The translations under genes and the position numbers were made by a program. Under the pieces are notes generated by a model. The model did no database searches and was not told the origin of the DNA. It saw nothing but the letters and a program-made list of their open reading frames with translations. This document shows, piece after piece, positions 23,869 through 33,756 of a stretch of 37,702 bases of DNA. The stretch comes from Niveibacterium sp. 24ML (lineage in GTDB: Bacteria > Pseudomonadota > Gammaproteobacteria > Burkholderiales > Rhodocyclaceae), in the NCBI RefSeq assembly GCF_026586805.1, contig NZ_JAPFHA010000031.1, positions 1 to 37,702 of the forward strand, in the 5' to 3' direction. Numbering within the stretch: position 1 is the stretch's first letter; every line of letters starts with the position of its first letter.

Positions 23869-26800
23869 TCACTTATCCTGCGGCAAGCGCGGATCAACGA
23901 TCGTGATCGGCGCCGAGGCCGGGCCGATGCCGCGCAGTTCCGGCCGGTACATGTCTTCCGCGAAAGGTGCGGGGACGATGTAGCGGCCGGGGGTGACAAC
24001 GCGGACCATGTAGAACACGTTCAGCTCACCCGGTTCGATGCGCGCGGCGGCGACATAGCGGTCGTCGCGGAACTCGCGGTGTTTGATGCGCGCGTCCTGC
24101 ATCGCCTCGCCGACGTTGATGCTGCCGACGGTGAATTCCTGCGCCGAGGGGCCTTGCGAGAGGTTCATGTTCTCGACCTCGAAACCGGCGGGGATGTGAT
24201 CGATGATCAGGCCGTCTTCGATCCGCTGTTTCGCGCTGGCAGTGACGCGCACGATCATCATGTCGCCCACCTTGAGCGGGCGTCCTTTCCACTCCTTGCC
24301 GTCGACTTCGTACCAGGTGCGGACGAGCTTGATGGCGTCGGACTTGGGTTCGGGCGCCTTGACCGGGTAGCCGCTGGCTTCGATCTCGGCGAACAGGGCC
24401 TCGCCATGCTTGCTTTCGATCTGCACGCCGCGAGCCAAAGCGGCGGCATCGAAACTACGCGCTTCGGTGCTCTTGGACGTGAGCGTTTGGGCGGCCTCGC
24501 CGTCCTTGACCTGCGCGCTCCATTCCTGCTTGCCGTCGCCGCCCGCCGCACGCGCGGCGAGGAACAGCGACAGTCGCTCTTGCGTCGACGCCCAGCCACC
24601 GCGTGAGCCGAGCCGGTCGGCCAGATCGAAGAGGATCTGCTCGCGGCGCGGATGCGCGATCTTGTGCCGCGCCAGCAGCGCGTATGAAAGCGCCAGGTCG
24701 CGCACAGGCGAGCCGTAGTCGCCCAGCCATTCCCAGTAGTAGCCGGTCGGTTGAACACCGTAGCGGCGCTCCATCGCTTCGTTCAGCGCAACTTTGGCGC
24801 GTGCCGGGTCGCCCGAGAGCTGCAACGCGATTGCGAGATGCACCAGCGGCAGCGGCGAACGCGCGCGGTCGCGGTACTGGTCGTGCAGCAGGCGCAGCGT
24901 GGCAAGCGGCGCCGCCTGTTCGCGGGCGAGCATGTAGGCCAGATGGGCCATCTCTGCGAAGCGCTGATGCCCGTTGCGCAGAAGCTCGTAGTCCTGCGCC
25001 TTGTAGAAGCCCTTGTCGTCCGGCTTGAGCGTGCCCGGGATGCTGGGGAAGTTGTTCGGCGCATTCTGCAGTTGCTGCAGCATCCAGGTTTGCGCGCGCT
25101 TGCTCATCTCCGCCGGCACGGTGAAGCCGGCTTCGCGCGAATCCTGCAGGAAGCCGGCCACGTAGGCGGTGAGCCACGGCTCGTAGTTGCCCTGGCCCCA
25201 CAGCGTGAAACCGCCCTGCGCGCCTTGCATGCCGGCGATACGGCCGATCGCGCCTTCGATGAAGGCGGCGCGCTGCTCGCGGCTGCGCGGCTCCAGCCCC
25301 ATCGCCTTGGCACCCGCCTCGTCGATGAAGACATGCGGGTAGGCCGCGCTGGTGGTTTGCTCAAGGCAACCGTAGGGGTAGTCAAGCAGGCCCTTGACCA
25401 GCGCCTTCACATTCAGTGGCGGCTTGTTCGAGAGCGTAACGCTGACGTTGCTCGATGCCTTGAAGTACGGCGCAATCATCGTCGGATCGAGCTTGAGGCT
25501 GCCGTTCGGCTCGATGCGTGCGCGGCGTACCACGCGCTCCATCGGCACCGGCGGTTGCACCTGCAGCGCCGATTCGCGCTTGATGGCGATCGGTTTGGCG
25601 CCGCCCGTTTTCAACTGCAGCGTCACGCGTGCAAGGCCGTAGGCATCCGTTGCCTCGGCCTGGAAACGCAGGGTGCTGCGCTGCTTGTCGGCCAGCTTGA
25701 GCGTGCGCTCGCCATCCTTGATCTTCGCCGGATCAGCGGCTTCCAGCTTGAGCGTGATGTCCTGCGGTGCGCCCGACAGGTTGGTCACGTCGAGTGCGAT
25801 CGTCGCCAGATCGCCCGGCGCGATGAAGCGTGGCATTGCCAGTTCCGCGACGATGGGCGCGGCAACCGTCATCTCGCGTTCGCTGTTGCCGTAGCGCTCG
25901 GCGGTAGAAGCCACCGCCATCAAGCGCAGCGTGCCGTTGAAGTCGGGAATGTCGAGCGGGATCTCGGCTTCTCCCTTGGCATCGAGCTGTACCGGGCCGC
26001 TGAAAAGATCGACGAGCTTGACCTTCTTCGGCATCGACTGGCTGTCGCGCGCGCCGGAATCGCCCCCCCACTTGAGCTTGCCGTGCGTGCCATCCATCTT
26101 CTCGATCAGCTTGCCGTATAGGTCGAGCAGTTCGGCGCCGTAGCGGTGCTTGCCGAAGAAGAAGTCGAAGGGGTTCGGTGTCTTGTAGCTGGTGATGTTG
26201 AGGATGCCCACATCGACGGCCGAGAGGGTGACGATGGCCTGCTTGCCGGCTGCGCCGTCCACCTTGACCTTCACCTTTGTGATGCGCTCGGGCTGCACCT
26301 TCGCCGGCGCGCTCACCTGCACCTTGAGACGCCGGTCTTCGCGCGCCAGCGGCAGGTGCGCGAGGCCCAGCGCGCGCGCCGGGGTGATGCGGTCGCCCTG
26401 GCTGCCGGGGCGGAATACGACGGCGGACACATACAGGTCGTGTCGCGCCCACTTCGCGTCGACCGGAATGCTGACCGTGGTGCCACTGGTCGATGCCGCG
26501 ACGCGCTTGGTCCACAGCACCTTGTCGCCCTCGACCACCACCAGCGCTTCACCGTCGTGCGGCGGGGTCAGTGTCAGGCGCACGTTGTCGCCCGGCTTGG
26601 CGGGTACGCCTTCGAGCTTCATCTGCACGCGATCCGGGCGGTTGCCCACGTCGTCGGCGTCTTGCGCATTCCAGCCGGCGTAGAAGCGGTAGCGCAGGGT
26701 CTGCGCGGTCTCAGGGTCCTCTACTTCAAGGCGGTAGCGGCCCCATTTCACCGGCAGCGAGACGCGGGTGCGTTGCTTCAGGGCTACCGCGCCGGACTCG

Positions 26801-29007
26801 ATCAGCTCTTCGGTTTCGGTAAAGCCCGAATGCCAGCCGCGCTGGTCGTCGAAGCGCCAGTAGTACTGGCGGTCTTCGCGGATCAGGCGGATCTTGGCTT
26901 GCGCCAGCGGCGCCAAGGTGCCGGACGGCGTGACGCGGACCAGTTCGAAGTCGGCGTTCTGTTCTTCCCGCGAGACGTCGCGGTCGAAGGCCGGGCGCAC
27001 GCCGATCAGGGCCTTGGCCGGCCACCAGGTGCGCGAGATCGAACGCACCACCGGGCGGCCGCCTGTTTCGAGCAGGCTGAAGGAAGCGCGCACGGTGACG
27101 GGCGACTTGGCCGCGTCGACGCCCGCTGGCACCGTGATGCGGGCTGCGCCGCTATCGTCGAGCGCGGTTTCTTCCAGTTCGCTGCGGCGCTTGAGGCTGT
27201 CGTCGGCGAAGTCGCCGAAGATGAAGCCGTTCCAGTCTTTGCCGAAGGGGCTGCGTTCGCGTTCGATCGCCACGCTGCCCAGCAGGCGGTTGCCGGCTGC
27301 CGGTGCGCCGAAGAGGTAGTCACCCTGCACCGTCACCTCAAAGGCTTCGTTCCCCATCAGTGGCGCGTTGGCGGATTTGAGGTCGAGTTTCATCCGCTCC
27401 GGCAGGAATTCTTCGACCTGGAAACCCCAGACGGCGTCGGGGGCCTTGGCGGCCGGGTCGGCGCGCACTTCGAGCATCCAGCGGCCGGTCTGGGCATCGG
27501 CCGGCAGCACCAGCGCCTGCTGGAAGTAACCGGGCCGGCTGTCGTTCGGGCGCCAGCTCTGGGTGGACACCGCGCGGCCGTCCGGGCGCTTGAGAATCGC
27601 CTGCACCGGCGCGGGCGGCAGCGCACGGCCATCGGCATCGCGCGCCAGCAGCGACACGTTGAATTTCTCGCCCGGCCGGTAAAGATCGCGGCCAGCATAG
27701 ACGAAGAGCTTCGTGTTACGCGGCAGGTGGCCGCCGATGTCGAACTCCGACAGGTCCAGCCCCGGCTCGCGCAAGGCCACGAGCGACAACTCCTTGCCGC
27801 GCCGGCCCAGCAGCAGGTGGGCCGAGGCAGGCAGGGCCGCGATCTGGACCCGGCCATCGCCGTCCGCCTTGGCCTTGGCCAGACTCTTCGCGTTGGCATC
27901 GAGCACTTCGATCTCTACGTCGCTCATCGCCTTGCCGCTCGTCAGCGAGGTGGCGAACACGTCCATCGACGCGCTGTTGCGGTGGGCGTGGAGCCCGATG
28001 TCCGAAACATAGAAGTAGGTGACCTGATACTCCTCGCGGAAGCGGCCTGGCTGGCTCATTACGGCGACGTAGACGCCGGGCTCCTGCAACTCCTTCACGT
28101 CTTCCACCGGCAGGAAGGTCACCTGCCGCTTGTTGGGCTTCTCGCCAGTGAGGAAGCGGCCGGCGTAGACGCTCTTGGAGACTTCGCGCAGGCGATCGAG
28201 CTGCCATGAGCCCACGGTGCCCTTGAGCCGGTTGTTCGTTTCGTAGCCATACTCGTAGTACTCCTGCTCGCCTTCGCCGTCCGACTCGCCTTCGCCCTCA
28301 TCGGCGGCCGGCGCCCGGCGCCCGGCAATCACCTGTTCGATGAAGCGTGGCAGGTTGGCCGGCTCAACACGCAGGAACTGCACATCCACTTCGGTGACGT
28401 TCACCGTCACCACCGGCAGACCGCCGTTCTGCTTGGCGGGCAGCACCGTGCCCTTGCTGGCAAAGAAGTACGAGGGCGGCATCTCTTCGGTGGCCAGGTC
28501 GCATTGCTTGGCGCTGGCGAGCTTCGTGCCGCTTTCGGCCAGCACCCCTTCGCTCACCGTGATGCGGTAGTTGCGCTGTGGCTGCATGTAGGGAAACACC
28601 ACCACGCGCGGGTTGGCGTCCACCACCCAGCTGCCCTGCAGGATTTTTTCACCCGCCTTGGCGGAATCCGCCGCGCGCGGCTTGGCGCCGTTGCCGGTTT
28701 CTTCACCCTGCTCGCTCGCGCCATCGATACGCCCCAGATCGGTGACGCGGAGCAGCTTGTCCAGCGCCTGGCGGCGGTCAACCGGTTCGGAGAAGATCAC
28801 CGCCAGCGCTGGCTGGTCTTCGAACATGCGGGCGCGGCAGTCGGTTGCTGCGAAGGGGCCGCCGGTGTTGGCGATCACCGCCTCGCTGACGCCGCCCGAT
28901 CCGCCGGCCCGCTTATGCGTTTGCCACCACCAGCCGCCCGCGGCTGCCGCCAGTGCCACTAATACCGCGCCAGCGGCCAGGATTCGCTTGTTCGCAACCG
29001 GGTTCAT
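23869..29007 (-). CDS. Bacterial alpha-2-macroglobulin with intact thioester (YfhM type)
   Basis: From the ATG at 29007 (GGAG, 7-nt spacer) the protein has 1712 residues, close to E. coli YfhM/ECAM (1653). A short hydrophobic segment near the N-terminus (ILAAGAVLVALAAAAGGWWW) anchors it. There is no lipobox cysteine, unlike the E. coli lipoprotein. A string of macroglobulin beta domains leads to the thioester motif Cys1214-L-E-Q in YPYGCLEQTTS, followed by the alpha-helical thioester domain and a C-terminal receptor-like domain ending HIPAGFEVENMNL to RLPQDK. Such proteins trap attacking proteases in the periplasm and are thought to work with PBP1C, which repairs the wall. pbpC lies about 6 kb downstream on the same strand. 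The toxin gene begins 29 nt after this stop. Confidence 0.93.
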   Translation of the reverse strand: MNPVANKRILAAGAVLVALAAAAGGWWWQTHKRAGGSGGVSEAVIANTGGPFAATDCRARMFEDQPALAVIFSEPVDRRQALDKLLRVTDLGRIDGASEQGEETGNGAKPRAADSAKAGEKILQGSWVVDANPRVVVFPYMQPQRNYRITVSEGVLAESGTKLASAKQCDLATEEMPPSYFFASKGTVLPAKQNGGLPVVTVNVTEVDVQFLRVEPANLPRFIEQVIAGRRAPAADEGEGESDGEGEQEYYEYGYETNNRLKGTVGSWQLDRLREVSKSVYAGRFLTGEKPNKRQVTFLPVEDVKELQEPGVYVAVMSQPGRFREEYQVTYFYVSDIGLHAHRNSASMDVFATSLTSGKAMSDVEIEVLDANAKSLAKAKADGDGRVQIAALPASAHLLLGRRGKELSLVALREPGLDLSEFDIGGHLPRNTKLFVYAGRDLYRPGEKFNVSLLARDADGRALPPAPVQAILKRPDGRAVSTQSWRPNDSRPGYFQQALVLPADAQTGRWMLEVRADPAAKAPDAVWGFQVEEFLPERMKLDLKSANAPLMGNEAFEVTVQGDYLFGAPAAGNRLLGSVAIERERSPFGKDWNGFIFGDFADDSLKRRSELEETALDDSGAARITVPAGVDAAKSPVTVRASFSLLETGGRPVVRSISRTWWPAKALIGVRPAFDRDVSREEQNADFELVRVTPSGTLAPLAQAKIRLIREDRQYYWRFDDQRGWHSGFTETEELIESGAVALKQRTRVSLPVKWGRYRLEVEDPETAQTLRYRFYAGWNAQDADDVGNRPDRVQMKLEGVPAKPGDNVRLTLTPPHDGEALVVVEGDKVLWTKRVAASTSGTTVSIPVDAKWARHDLYVSAVVFRPGSQGDRITPARALGLAHLPLAREDRRLKVQVSAPAKVQPERITKVKVKVDGAAGKQAIVTLSAVDVGILNITSYKTPNPFDFFFGKHRYGAELLDLYGKLIEKMDGTHGKLKWGGDSGARDSQSMPKKVKLVDLFSGPVQLDAKGEAEIPLDIPDFNGTLRLMAVASTAERYGNSEREMTVAAPIVAELAMPRFIAPGDLATIALDVTNLSGAPQDITLKLEAADPAKIKDGERTLKLADKQRSTLRFQAEATDAYGLARVTLQLKTGGAKPIAIKRESALQVQPPVPMERVVRRARIEPNGSLKLDPTMIAPYFKASSNVSVTLSNKPPLNVKALVKGLLDYPYGCLEQTTSAAYPHVFIDEAGAKAMGLEPRSREQRAAFIEGAIGRIAGMQGAQGGFTLWGQGNYEPWLTAYVAGFLQDSREAGFTVPAEMSKRAQTWMLQQLQNAPNNFPSIPGTLKPDDKGFYKAQDYELLRNGHQRFAEMAHLAYMLAREQAAPLATLRLLHDQYRDRARSPLPLVHLAIALQLSGDPARAKVALNEAMERRYGVQPTGYYWEWLGDYGSPVRDLALSYALLARHKIAHPRREQILFDLADRLGSRGGWASTQERLSLFLAARAAGGDGKQEWSAQVKDGEAAQTLTSKSTEARSFDAAALARGVQIESKHGEALFAEIEASGYPVKAPEPKSDAIKLVRTWYEVDGKEWKGRPLKVGDMMIVRVTASAKQRIEDGLIIDHIPAGFEVENMNLSQGPSAQEFTVGSINVGEAMQDARIKHREFRDDRYVAAARIEPGELNVFYMVRVVTPGRYIVPAPFAEDMYRPELRGIGPASAPITIVDPRLPQDK

Positions 29008-29150
29008 GCCCTGTCTCCGATTCGGGTTCAGTGTTTGGCGGCGAGTATGCCGCGTCGATATCAAGGTGGATAGCCGGATACCGCGCGGAGGCTGACAAAA
29101 CGCACGGCGTGTGATGTGATGCCGCGTTCGCAGCCCAGCCTCTGAGTGAG

Positions 29151-29167
29151 GGCGGGCGCCGCCCGCC
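29151..29167 (+). promoter_or_regulatory. GC hairpin just upstream of the YdjM-like gene
   Basis: GGCGGGC and GCCCGCC form a perfect 7-bp stem with a 3-nt GCC loop, ending ten bases before the AAGGAG ribosome-binding site (29177-29182). It could influence translation or end upstream transcription. Confidence 0.35.
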
Positions 29168-29192
29168 GGCGCGGGTAAGGAGATCTCGCCAG

Positions 29193-29666
29193 ATGCCCTT
29201 CACCGTTTTCCACCTTGGCCCCGGCATTGCGCTCAAAGCAGCGGCGCCACGCCGCCTCAGCCTTGCGATGTTCGCGGGCGCTCAGGTCCTGATGGACATC
29301 GAACCCGGCATTGGCATGCTGCGCGGCGCCGCCACGCTGCACGGGTACTCCCACACCTTGGCGGGTGCGCTCGCGATCGCGCTGCTGTGTCTGCCCTTCA
29401 AGCGGCTTGCGGAGTGGGTGTTCCGCGTCCGCATCAGTTGGCGGCAGGCTGCGGTGGGCGCGCTGCTAGGCACCTTCACGCACATCCTGCTCGACGCGCT
29501 GGTGCACGACGACATCCGGCCGTTCTGGCCGCTTTCCGACGCCAACCCGCTCAGAGGCCTGCTCGGATGGCACGAGACGGAATTGCTTTGCCTCCTGCTT
29601 GCGCTCGCGGCCCTGCGCTGGGCGCCGCATGCGTGGGCACGCTTGCGCGCGATGCCGTGGCGCTGA
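29193..29666 (+). CDS. YdjM-like membrane-bound metal-dependent hydrolase
   Basis: The product has 157 residues with three or four hydrophobic segments. Conserved polar residues sit at the membrane edge: His7 (FHLGPG), Asp35 (LMDIEPG), His50 and His54 (LHGYSHT), then THILLDALVHDDIRPFWPL and GWHETE. This His/Asp pattern resembles the YdjM (DUF457-type) family of predicted membrane metal-dependent hydrolases. In E. coli YdjM is LexA-controlled; no SOS box was seen here. AAGGAG lies 10 nt before the ATG. The gene stands alone between the divergent macroglobulin gene and the MITE. The biochemical function is unknown. Confidence 0.7.
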   Translation: MPFTVFHLGPGIALKAAAPRRLSLAMFAGAQVLMDIEPGIGMLRGAATLHGYSHTLAGALAIALLCLPFKRLAEWVFRVRISWRQAAVGALLGTFTHILLDALVHDDIRPFWPLSDANPLRGLLGWHETELLCLLLALAALRWAPHAWARLRAMPWR

Positions 29667-29708
29667 TCAGGCGGTGTGTGTGCCGGAGGTCAAGCGCAAT
29701 GCCGCGCG

Positions 29709-29859
29709 CTAGGGAAGGCCTGAATAAGTGGCTGCGACGGCGCATCGCTGCGTTGCGGCGTGCTCGCTCCCGCGCCTATCCCTTTGATATGTCTTGGTCG
29801 CTGCGCGCGCCGCGCCTTGCGCTGCATCCCTCTCGCTCACTTATTCAGACCGTCCCTAG
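29709..29859. mobile_element. IS5-like MITE (143 bp) with CTAG target duplication
   Basis: Terminal inverted repeats GGAAGGCCTGAATAAGTG (29713-29730) and CACTTATTCAGACCGTCC (29838-29855) are 18 bp long with two mismatches. Each is flanked by CTAG (29709-29712 and 29856-29859), a 4-bp direct repeat. GGAAGG termini and a YTAR target (CTAG fits) are features of the IS5 group. The 107-bp interior has no coding potential, so this is a non-autonomous element. The right CTAG contains the complement of the hutI stop TAG. The insertion therefore hit the last base of the final sense codon plus the stop, and the target duplication kept hutI intact. Confidence 0.8.
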
Positions 29860-31067
29860 ATGCGCTCGCGCCCTGCCATCCAGCAGCGCGCAAGCGGACG
29901 GGCGCCGATTTTATACACCAGCTCCGCCGGGCTGTTGATACGCCACAGCGCGAGGTCGGCGCGCTGCCCTACGGCCAGTGTGCCGCGGTCCGGCAGGCCG
30001 AGGGCGCGGGCGGCTTCGCGGGTGATGCCGGCGAGCGCTTCCTGGGGTGTGAGGCGGAACAGTGTGCTGGCCATGTTCGCTGCGAGCAGCAGCGATGTGA
30101 GCGGCGAGGTGCCGGGGTTGGCGTCGGTGGCCACCGCCATTGGCACGCCGGCCTCACGCAGCGCGGTGATCGGTGGCAGCCTGGTTTCGCGCAGGCAGTA
30201 GAAGGCGCCGGGCAGCAGCACCGCGACTGTGCCGGCCGCCTTCATCGCCGCGACGCCTTCGTCGGACAGCCATTCGAGATGATCCGCAGAGCGGCCACCG
30301 TAGCGCGCGACGAGCGCCGCGCCGCCCTGGTCCGATAGCTGTTCGGCGTGCAGCTTCACCGGCAATCCAAGGCGGGCCGCGGTATCGAATACGCGGGCCG
30401 TCTGCGCCGGGGTAAAGGCGATGCGCTCGCAGAACGCATCCACCGCATCGACCAGGCCTTCGGACGCGAGCGCGGGCAGCATCTCGCTGCAGACATGGTC
30501 GATGTAGGCATCCGCATCGCCCGCGAATTCCGGCGGCAGGGCGTGGGCACCGAGGAAGGTGGTCGTCACCGACACCGCGCGCACTTGGGCAATGCGCCGC
30601 GCCACGCGCAGCATCTTGCGTTCGCTCGGCAAGTCGAGCCCGTAACCGGATTTGATTTCGAGCGTGGTGACGCCTTCGGCGAGCAGCGCATCCACGCGTG
30701 GCAGGCTGGCGGCGAGCAGAGCGTCTTCGCTCGCGGCGCGGGTGGCGCGCACGGTGGCGGCAATGCCGCCGCCACGCCGCGCAATCGATTCGTAGGACTC
30801 GCCGTTCAGGCGCGCCTCGAATTCATCGGCGCGCTTGCCGGCGTAGACCAGGTGGGTGTGGCAATCGACCAGGCCCGGCGTCAGCCAGCCGCCAGCGCCG
30901 TCGGTGGTCGGCAGCACTTGCAGGCGTTCCGGTAGCTCGTGCTCGGCGCCAAGCCACACAATGCGGCCCGCCTGCCAGGCAATCGCAGCGTCGCGAACGA
31001 TGCCGTAGCCCTCGCCGACGAATGTGGCGAGATTCACGTTCCGCAGCAGCCCATCGGCCCCTGTCAC
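29856..31067 (-). CDS. hutI: Imidazolonepropionase
   Basis: The protein has 403 residues and starts with GTG at 31067, overlapping the hutG TGA by 4 bases (GTGA). It is an amidohydrolase that hydrolyses 4-imidazolone-5-propionate to N-formimino-L-glutamate, the third step of histidine degradation. Family motifs are present: metal ligands in [42 protein letters not shown] and [10 protein letters not shown]. The length matches HutI (about 400-410). It is the last gene of hutUHGI. Its stop codon lies inside the right target duplication of the MITE, so its transcript runs into the element, whose inverted ends could act as a terminator-like hairpin. Confidence 0.95.
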   Translation of the reverse strand: MTGADGLLRNVNLATFVGEGYGIVRDAAIAWQAGRIVWLGAEHELPERLQVLPTTDGAGGWLTPGLVDCHTHLVYAGKRADEFEARLNGESYESIARRGGGIAATVRATRAASEDALLAASLPRVDALLAEGVTTLEIKSGYGLDLPSERKMLRVARRIAQVRAVSVTTTFLGAHALPPEFAGDADAYIDHVCSEMLPALASEGLVDAVDAFCERIAFTPAQTARVFDTAARLGLPVKLHAEQLSDQGGAALVARYGGRSADHLEWLSDEGVAAMKAAGTVAVLLPGAFYCLRETRLPPITALREAGVPMAVATDANPGTSPLTSLLLAANMASTLFRLTPQEALAGITREAARALGLPDRGTLAVGQRADLALWRINSPAELVYKIGARPLARCWMAGRERI

Positions 31068-32035
31068 GGGTGTGCCCCGGCGGCGATGCGGGCGACCAGG
31101 CGCGCGGCAACGCGCGCGCTGCGTTGGTCGATATCCAGTTGCGGATTCAGTTCGGCGATGTCGGCGATGCGCAGCTTGCCGCTCGCGAGTGCCGCGTCGA
31201 TCAACGGTTCGATCACCTCCAGCGCCACGCCACGCGCAGAGGGTGCGGATACGCCGGGTGCAAGTTCGGGCGGCAGCACGTCGAGGCAGATCGTCAGGTA
31301 GAGGTGATCGACGCCCGCGAGGAAGCCGCGCAGGCTTGCCAGCGCGGCGTCGAGTTTGGGGGCGCCGAGTTCTTCGTCGAGCAGCCAGCGCACGCCCAGT
31401 TTCTTTGCACGCTCGAACAGCGCGGCCGTGTTCGCGAAGCGCGAGATGCCGTAGGCCGCGTACTCGAAGGGCATGCCGTGCAGGGCGCAGTGTTCGGCGA
31501 TCTGGCGGAAGGGGGTGCCGGAAGTCGCTCGTTCAGCGCTGCGCAGATCGAAGTGCGCATCGAAATTCAGGATGCCGATGCGCGGAGGCTCACCCCCTTG
31601 CTTGGCAAGCGCCGTGGCGAGGCCGATGAAACTGCCGAAGGCGATTTCGTGACCGCCGCCCAAGCCGATCGGCAGATGACCCAGCTCGATCAGCTTCGCG
31701 ATCTCGCCGGCGTAGCGGGCTTGCGCAGCTTCGAGTGCATCGCCATCACAGTGAATGTCGCCCGCGTCGTACAGCACCGAGGCGTTGGCCAGCGCGACGT
31801 TCGCGAGCATGCGGCGCAGCGCTTGCGGGCCGGCTGCGGCGCCGGGGCGGCCGAGGTTGCGGCGCACGCCGGCATCGCAGGCGAAGCCGAGCAGCGCGAC
31901 CCCCGCGCGTGCGCCCTCGGCCATCGGCTGCACCGCTTCATGCCAGCGCTGGCTGAAGTGGGCTTCGTGCGTGTCTTCGCGGCCCTGCCAGATCGCGTCG
32001 TCAAAGCCGGTGTGGCGTGTGCCCTCGGTGTTCAT
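31064..32035 (-). CDS. hutG: Formimidoylglutamase
   Basis: The protein has 323 residues and belongs to the ureohydrolase (arginase/agmatinase) family. Binuclear manganese motifs are [16 protein letters not shown] and TICLDVLPP. HutG splits N-formimino-L-glutamate into glutamate and formamide, the last step of the four-enzyme pathway. No hutF or formylglutamate deformylase was seen, so this is the direct route. It starts 2 nt after the hutH stop (TGA-TC-ATG) and overlaps hutI by 4 bases, so the three genes are tightly coupled. Other ureohydrolases are possible on motif alone, but the operon settles the call. Confidence 0.95.
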   Translation of the reverse strand: MNTEGTRHTGFDDAIWQGREDTHEAHFSQRWHEAVQPMAEGARAGVALLGFACDAGVRRNLGRPGAAAGPQALRRMLANVALANASVLYDAGDIHCDGDALEAAQARYAGEIAKLIELGHLPIGLGGGHEIAFGSFIGLATALAKQGGEPPRIGILNFDAHFDLRSAERATSGTPFRQIAEHCALHGMPFEYAAYGISRFANTAALFERAKKLGVRWLLDEELGAPKLDAALASLRGFLAGVDHLYLTICLDVLPPELAPGVSAPSARGVALEVIEPLIDAALASGKLRIADIAELNPQLDIDQRSARVAARLVARIAAGAHP

Positions 32036-32037
32036 GA

Positions 32038-33582
32038 TCAGCCCTCGATAGAAGGCAGCAGGCCATGTGCTGCGTGGTCAAAGATGCCCGACAACACCAT
32101 CCGTTGCGCGGCTTCAAGATCCGGCGCGAGGTAGCGGTCATCGGAATGGAAGGGGACTTTGCTGCGCAGTTGCGCGTGCACTTTTTCGAGCGGCACCGAG
32201 CTTTTCATCGCGCGGTGAAAGTCGATGCCCTGCGCGGCGGCGAGCAGCTCGATGCCGACGATGTGCGCAGTGTTCTGTGCCATGTCGGTGAGGCGGCGGC
32301 CGGCGAAGGTGGCCATGCTCACATGGTCTTCCTGGTTCGCCGAGGTGGGCAGGCTGTCTACGCTGGCCGGGTGGGCGAGCGACTTGTTCTCCGAGGCCAG
32401 CGCGGCGGCGGTGACGTGCGCGATCATGAAGCCCGAGTGCAGGCCGGGGTTGGGGATCAGGAAGGCCGGCAGGCCGGAGAGCGACGCGTCGATCAGCAGC
32501 GCGATGCGGCGCTCGGACAGCGCGCCGATCTCGGCGATTGCGAGCGCGAGCGTGTCCGCCGCAAAGGCCACCGGCTCCGCATGAAAGTTGCCGCCAGAGA
32601 GCACCGACCAGTGCCCCTCGTGCTCGAACAGCAGCGGGTTGTCGGACACCGCGTTGGCTTCGATCGTGAGCGTGCTGACCGACTGACGCAGCAGATCGAG
32701 GCAGGCGCCCATCACCTGCGGCTGGCAGCGCAGCGAGTAGGGGTCTTGCACGCGGTCGTCGTTGGCCAGGTGTGAGGCGCGGATCTCGGAGCCGGCAAGC
32801 AGTTCGCGGTAACGCGCCGCCACGGCGATCTGGCCGGGCTGGCCGCGTACCTCGTGGATGCGCGCGTCGAAGGGCGCGTCCGAGCCGCGCGCCGCGTCCA
32901 CCGACATCGCACCGGCCGCAATCGCGGCGGCGAACACCCGCTCGGCGAGGAAGAGGCCTTGCAGCGTCAGCGCGGTGGAAGCTTGCGTGCCGTTGATCAG
33001 CGCGAGACCTTCCTTCGCCGCGAGCTGGATCGGCGCGATGCCCGCTTCGCCCAGCGCATCGGCCGCGTTGCGCTCGATGCCTTCAACACGCACTCGGCCC
33101 TCGCCCATCAGCGCAAGCGTCATGTGCGAGAGCGGCGAAAGGTCGCCCGACGCACCGACCGAACCCTTCGACGGAATGCAGGGCAGGATGCCGGCGTTGT
33201 AGGCCTCGATCATCGTTTCGATCACCAGCGGGCGGATGCCCGAGAAGCCGCGCGCGAGGCTGGCGATCTTCATCGCGAGGATCAGGCGCACAACGCCGTC
33301 GTCCATCAGCGCGCCCACGCCCACCGAGTGCGAGCGGATCAGGTTGGTCTGCAACTGTTCAAGCTGGTGTTCGGCGATGTGGGTGTTGGCGAGTTTGCCG
33401 AAGCCGGTGTTGATGCCGTAGGCCGGTTTACCGGCGGCAACGATCTTCTGCACCGCGTTGGACGACGCGCGGATGGCCGGCCATGCAGCGGCGTCGAGTG
33501 CCAGTTGTGCGCTGCCTTCCCACACGGCACGCATTTGCGGCATCGTGAGTTGGCCGGGGGTGAGGGTGATTGTCTGGGTCAT
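32038..33582 (-). CDS. hutH: Histidine ammonia-lyase
   Basis: From the ATG at 33582 the protein has 514 residues, typical of HutH. The longer frame to 33681 runs into the repeat and is rejected. The Ala144-Ser145-Gly146 triplet in [14 protein letters not shown] forms the MIO cofactor autocatalytically. Tyr55 in [10 protein letters not shown] is the catalytic tyrosine. The enzyme removes ammonia from L-histidine to give urocanate, the first step. It lies downstream of hutU with a 174-bp gap filled by a nested palindromic repeat, unusual in an otherwise tight operon. The ribosome-binding site is weak. Confidence 0.97.
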   Translation of the reverse strand: MTQTITLTPGQLTMPQMRAVWEGSAQLALDAAAWPAIRASSNAVQKIVAAGKPAYGINTGFGKLANTHIAEHQLEQLQTNLIRSHSVGVGALMDDGVVRLILAMKIASLARGFSGIRPLVIETMIEAYNAGILPCIPSKGSVGASGDLSPLSHMTLALMGEGRVRVEGIERNAADALGEAGIAPIQLAAKEGLALINGTQASTALTLQGLFLAERVFAAAIAAGAMSVDAARGSDAPFDARIHEVRGQPGQIAVAARYRELLAGSEIRASHLANDDRVQDPYSLRCQPQVMGACLDLLRQSVSTLTIEANAVSDNPLLFEHEGHWSVLSGGNFHAEPVAFAADTLALAIAEIGALSERRIALLIDASLSGLPAFLIPNPGLHSGFMIAHVTAAALASENKSLAHPASVDSLPTSANQEDHVSMATFAGRRLTDMAQNTAHIVGIELLAAAQGIDFHRAMKSSVPLEKVHAQLRSKVPFHSDDRYLAPDLEAAQRMVLSGIFDHAAHGLLPSIEG

Positions 33583-33603
33583 TTTGGGTGCCGTGGTTTG
33601 ATT

Positions 33604-33742
33604 ACCGCAGAGGCGCGAAGGCGCAGAGGGCCGCAGAGGAAGGCGGCTGCGGGGGCATGCTCGGTCGAGCATCCCCGGCAAACGCTATCGCGTGCGTAGC
33701 CTGCTGTCTCTGTGGCCCTCCGCGTCTCTGCGCCTCTGCGGT
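33604..33742. repeat. Nested palindromic repeat, copy A (hutU-hutH gap)
   Basis: The outer arms 33604-33639 and 33707-33742 are 36 bp each and pair with about five mismatches. They consist of short units like GAGGCGCAGAG read in both directions. The loop holds a second hairpin, ATGCTC-GGTC-GAGCAT flanked by GGGG/CCCC with one bulged C (33652-33676). It fills the gap between the hutU stop and the hutH start. On the operon mRNA it could fold into a long branched structure. It resembles copy B at 35575-35707. Confidence 0.75.
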
Positions 33743-33756
33743 GATTGGGTTCTGTT

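Noticed and set aside
26146-28209. 687-codon plus-strand open frame
   Set aside because: It lies opposite the macroglobulin gene in a codon-biased region. The composition is that of an antisense shadow.
33583-33681. Upstream extension of hutH
   Set aside because: The extension reads through the palindromic repeat. HutH homologues begin near [12 protein letters not shown].
33604-33742. CRISPR-like array, because of the repeated GAGGCGCAGAG units
   Set aside because: The units are adjacent and arranged in inverted orientation with no regular spacers, so it is a palindromic repeat.
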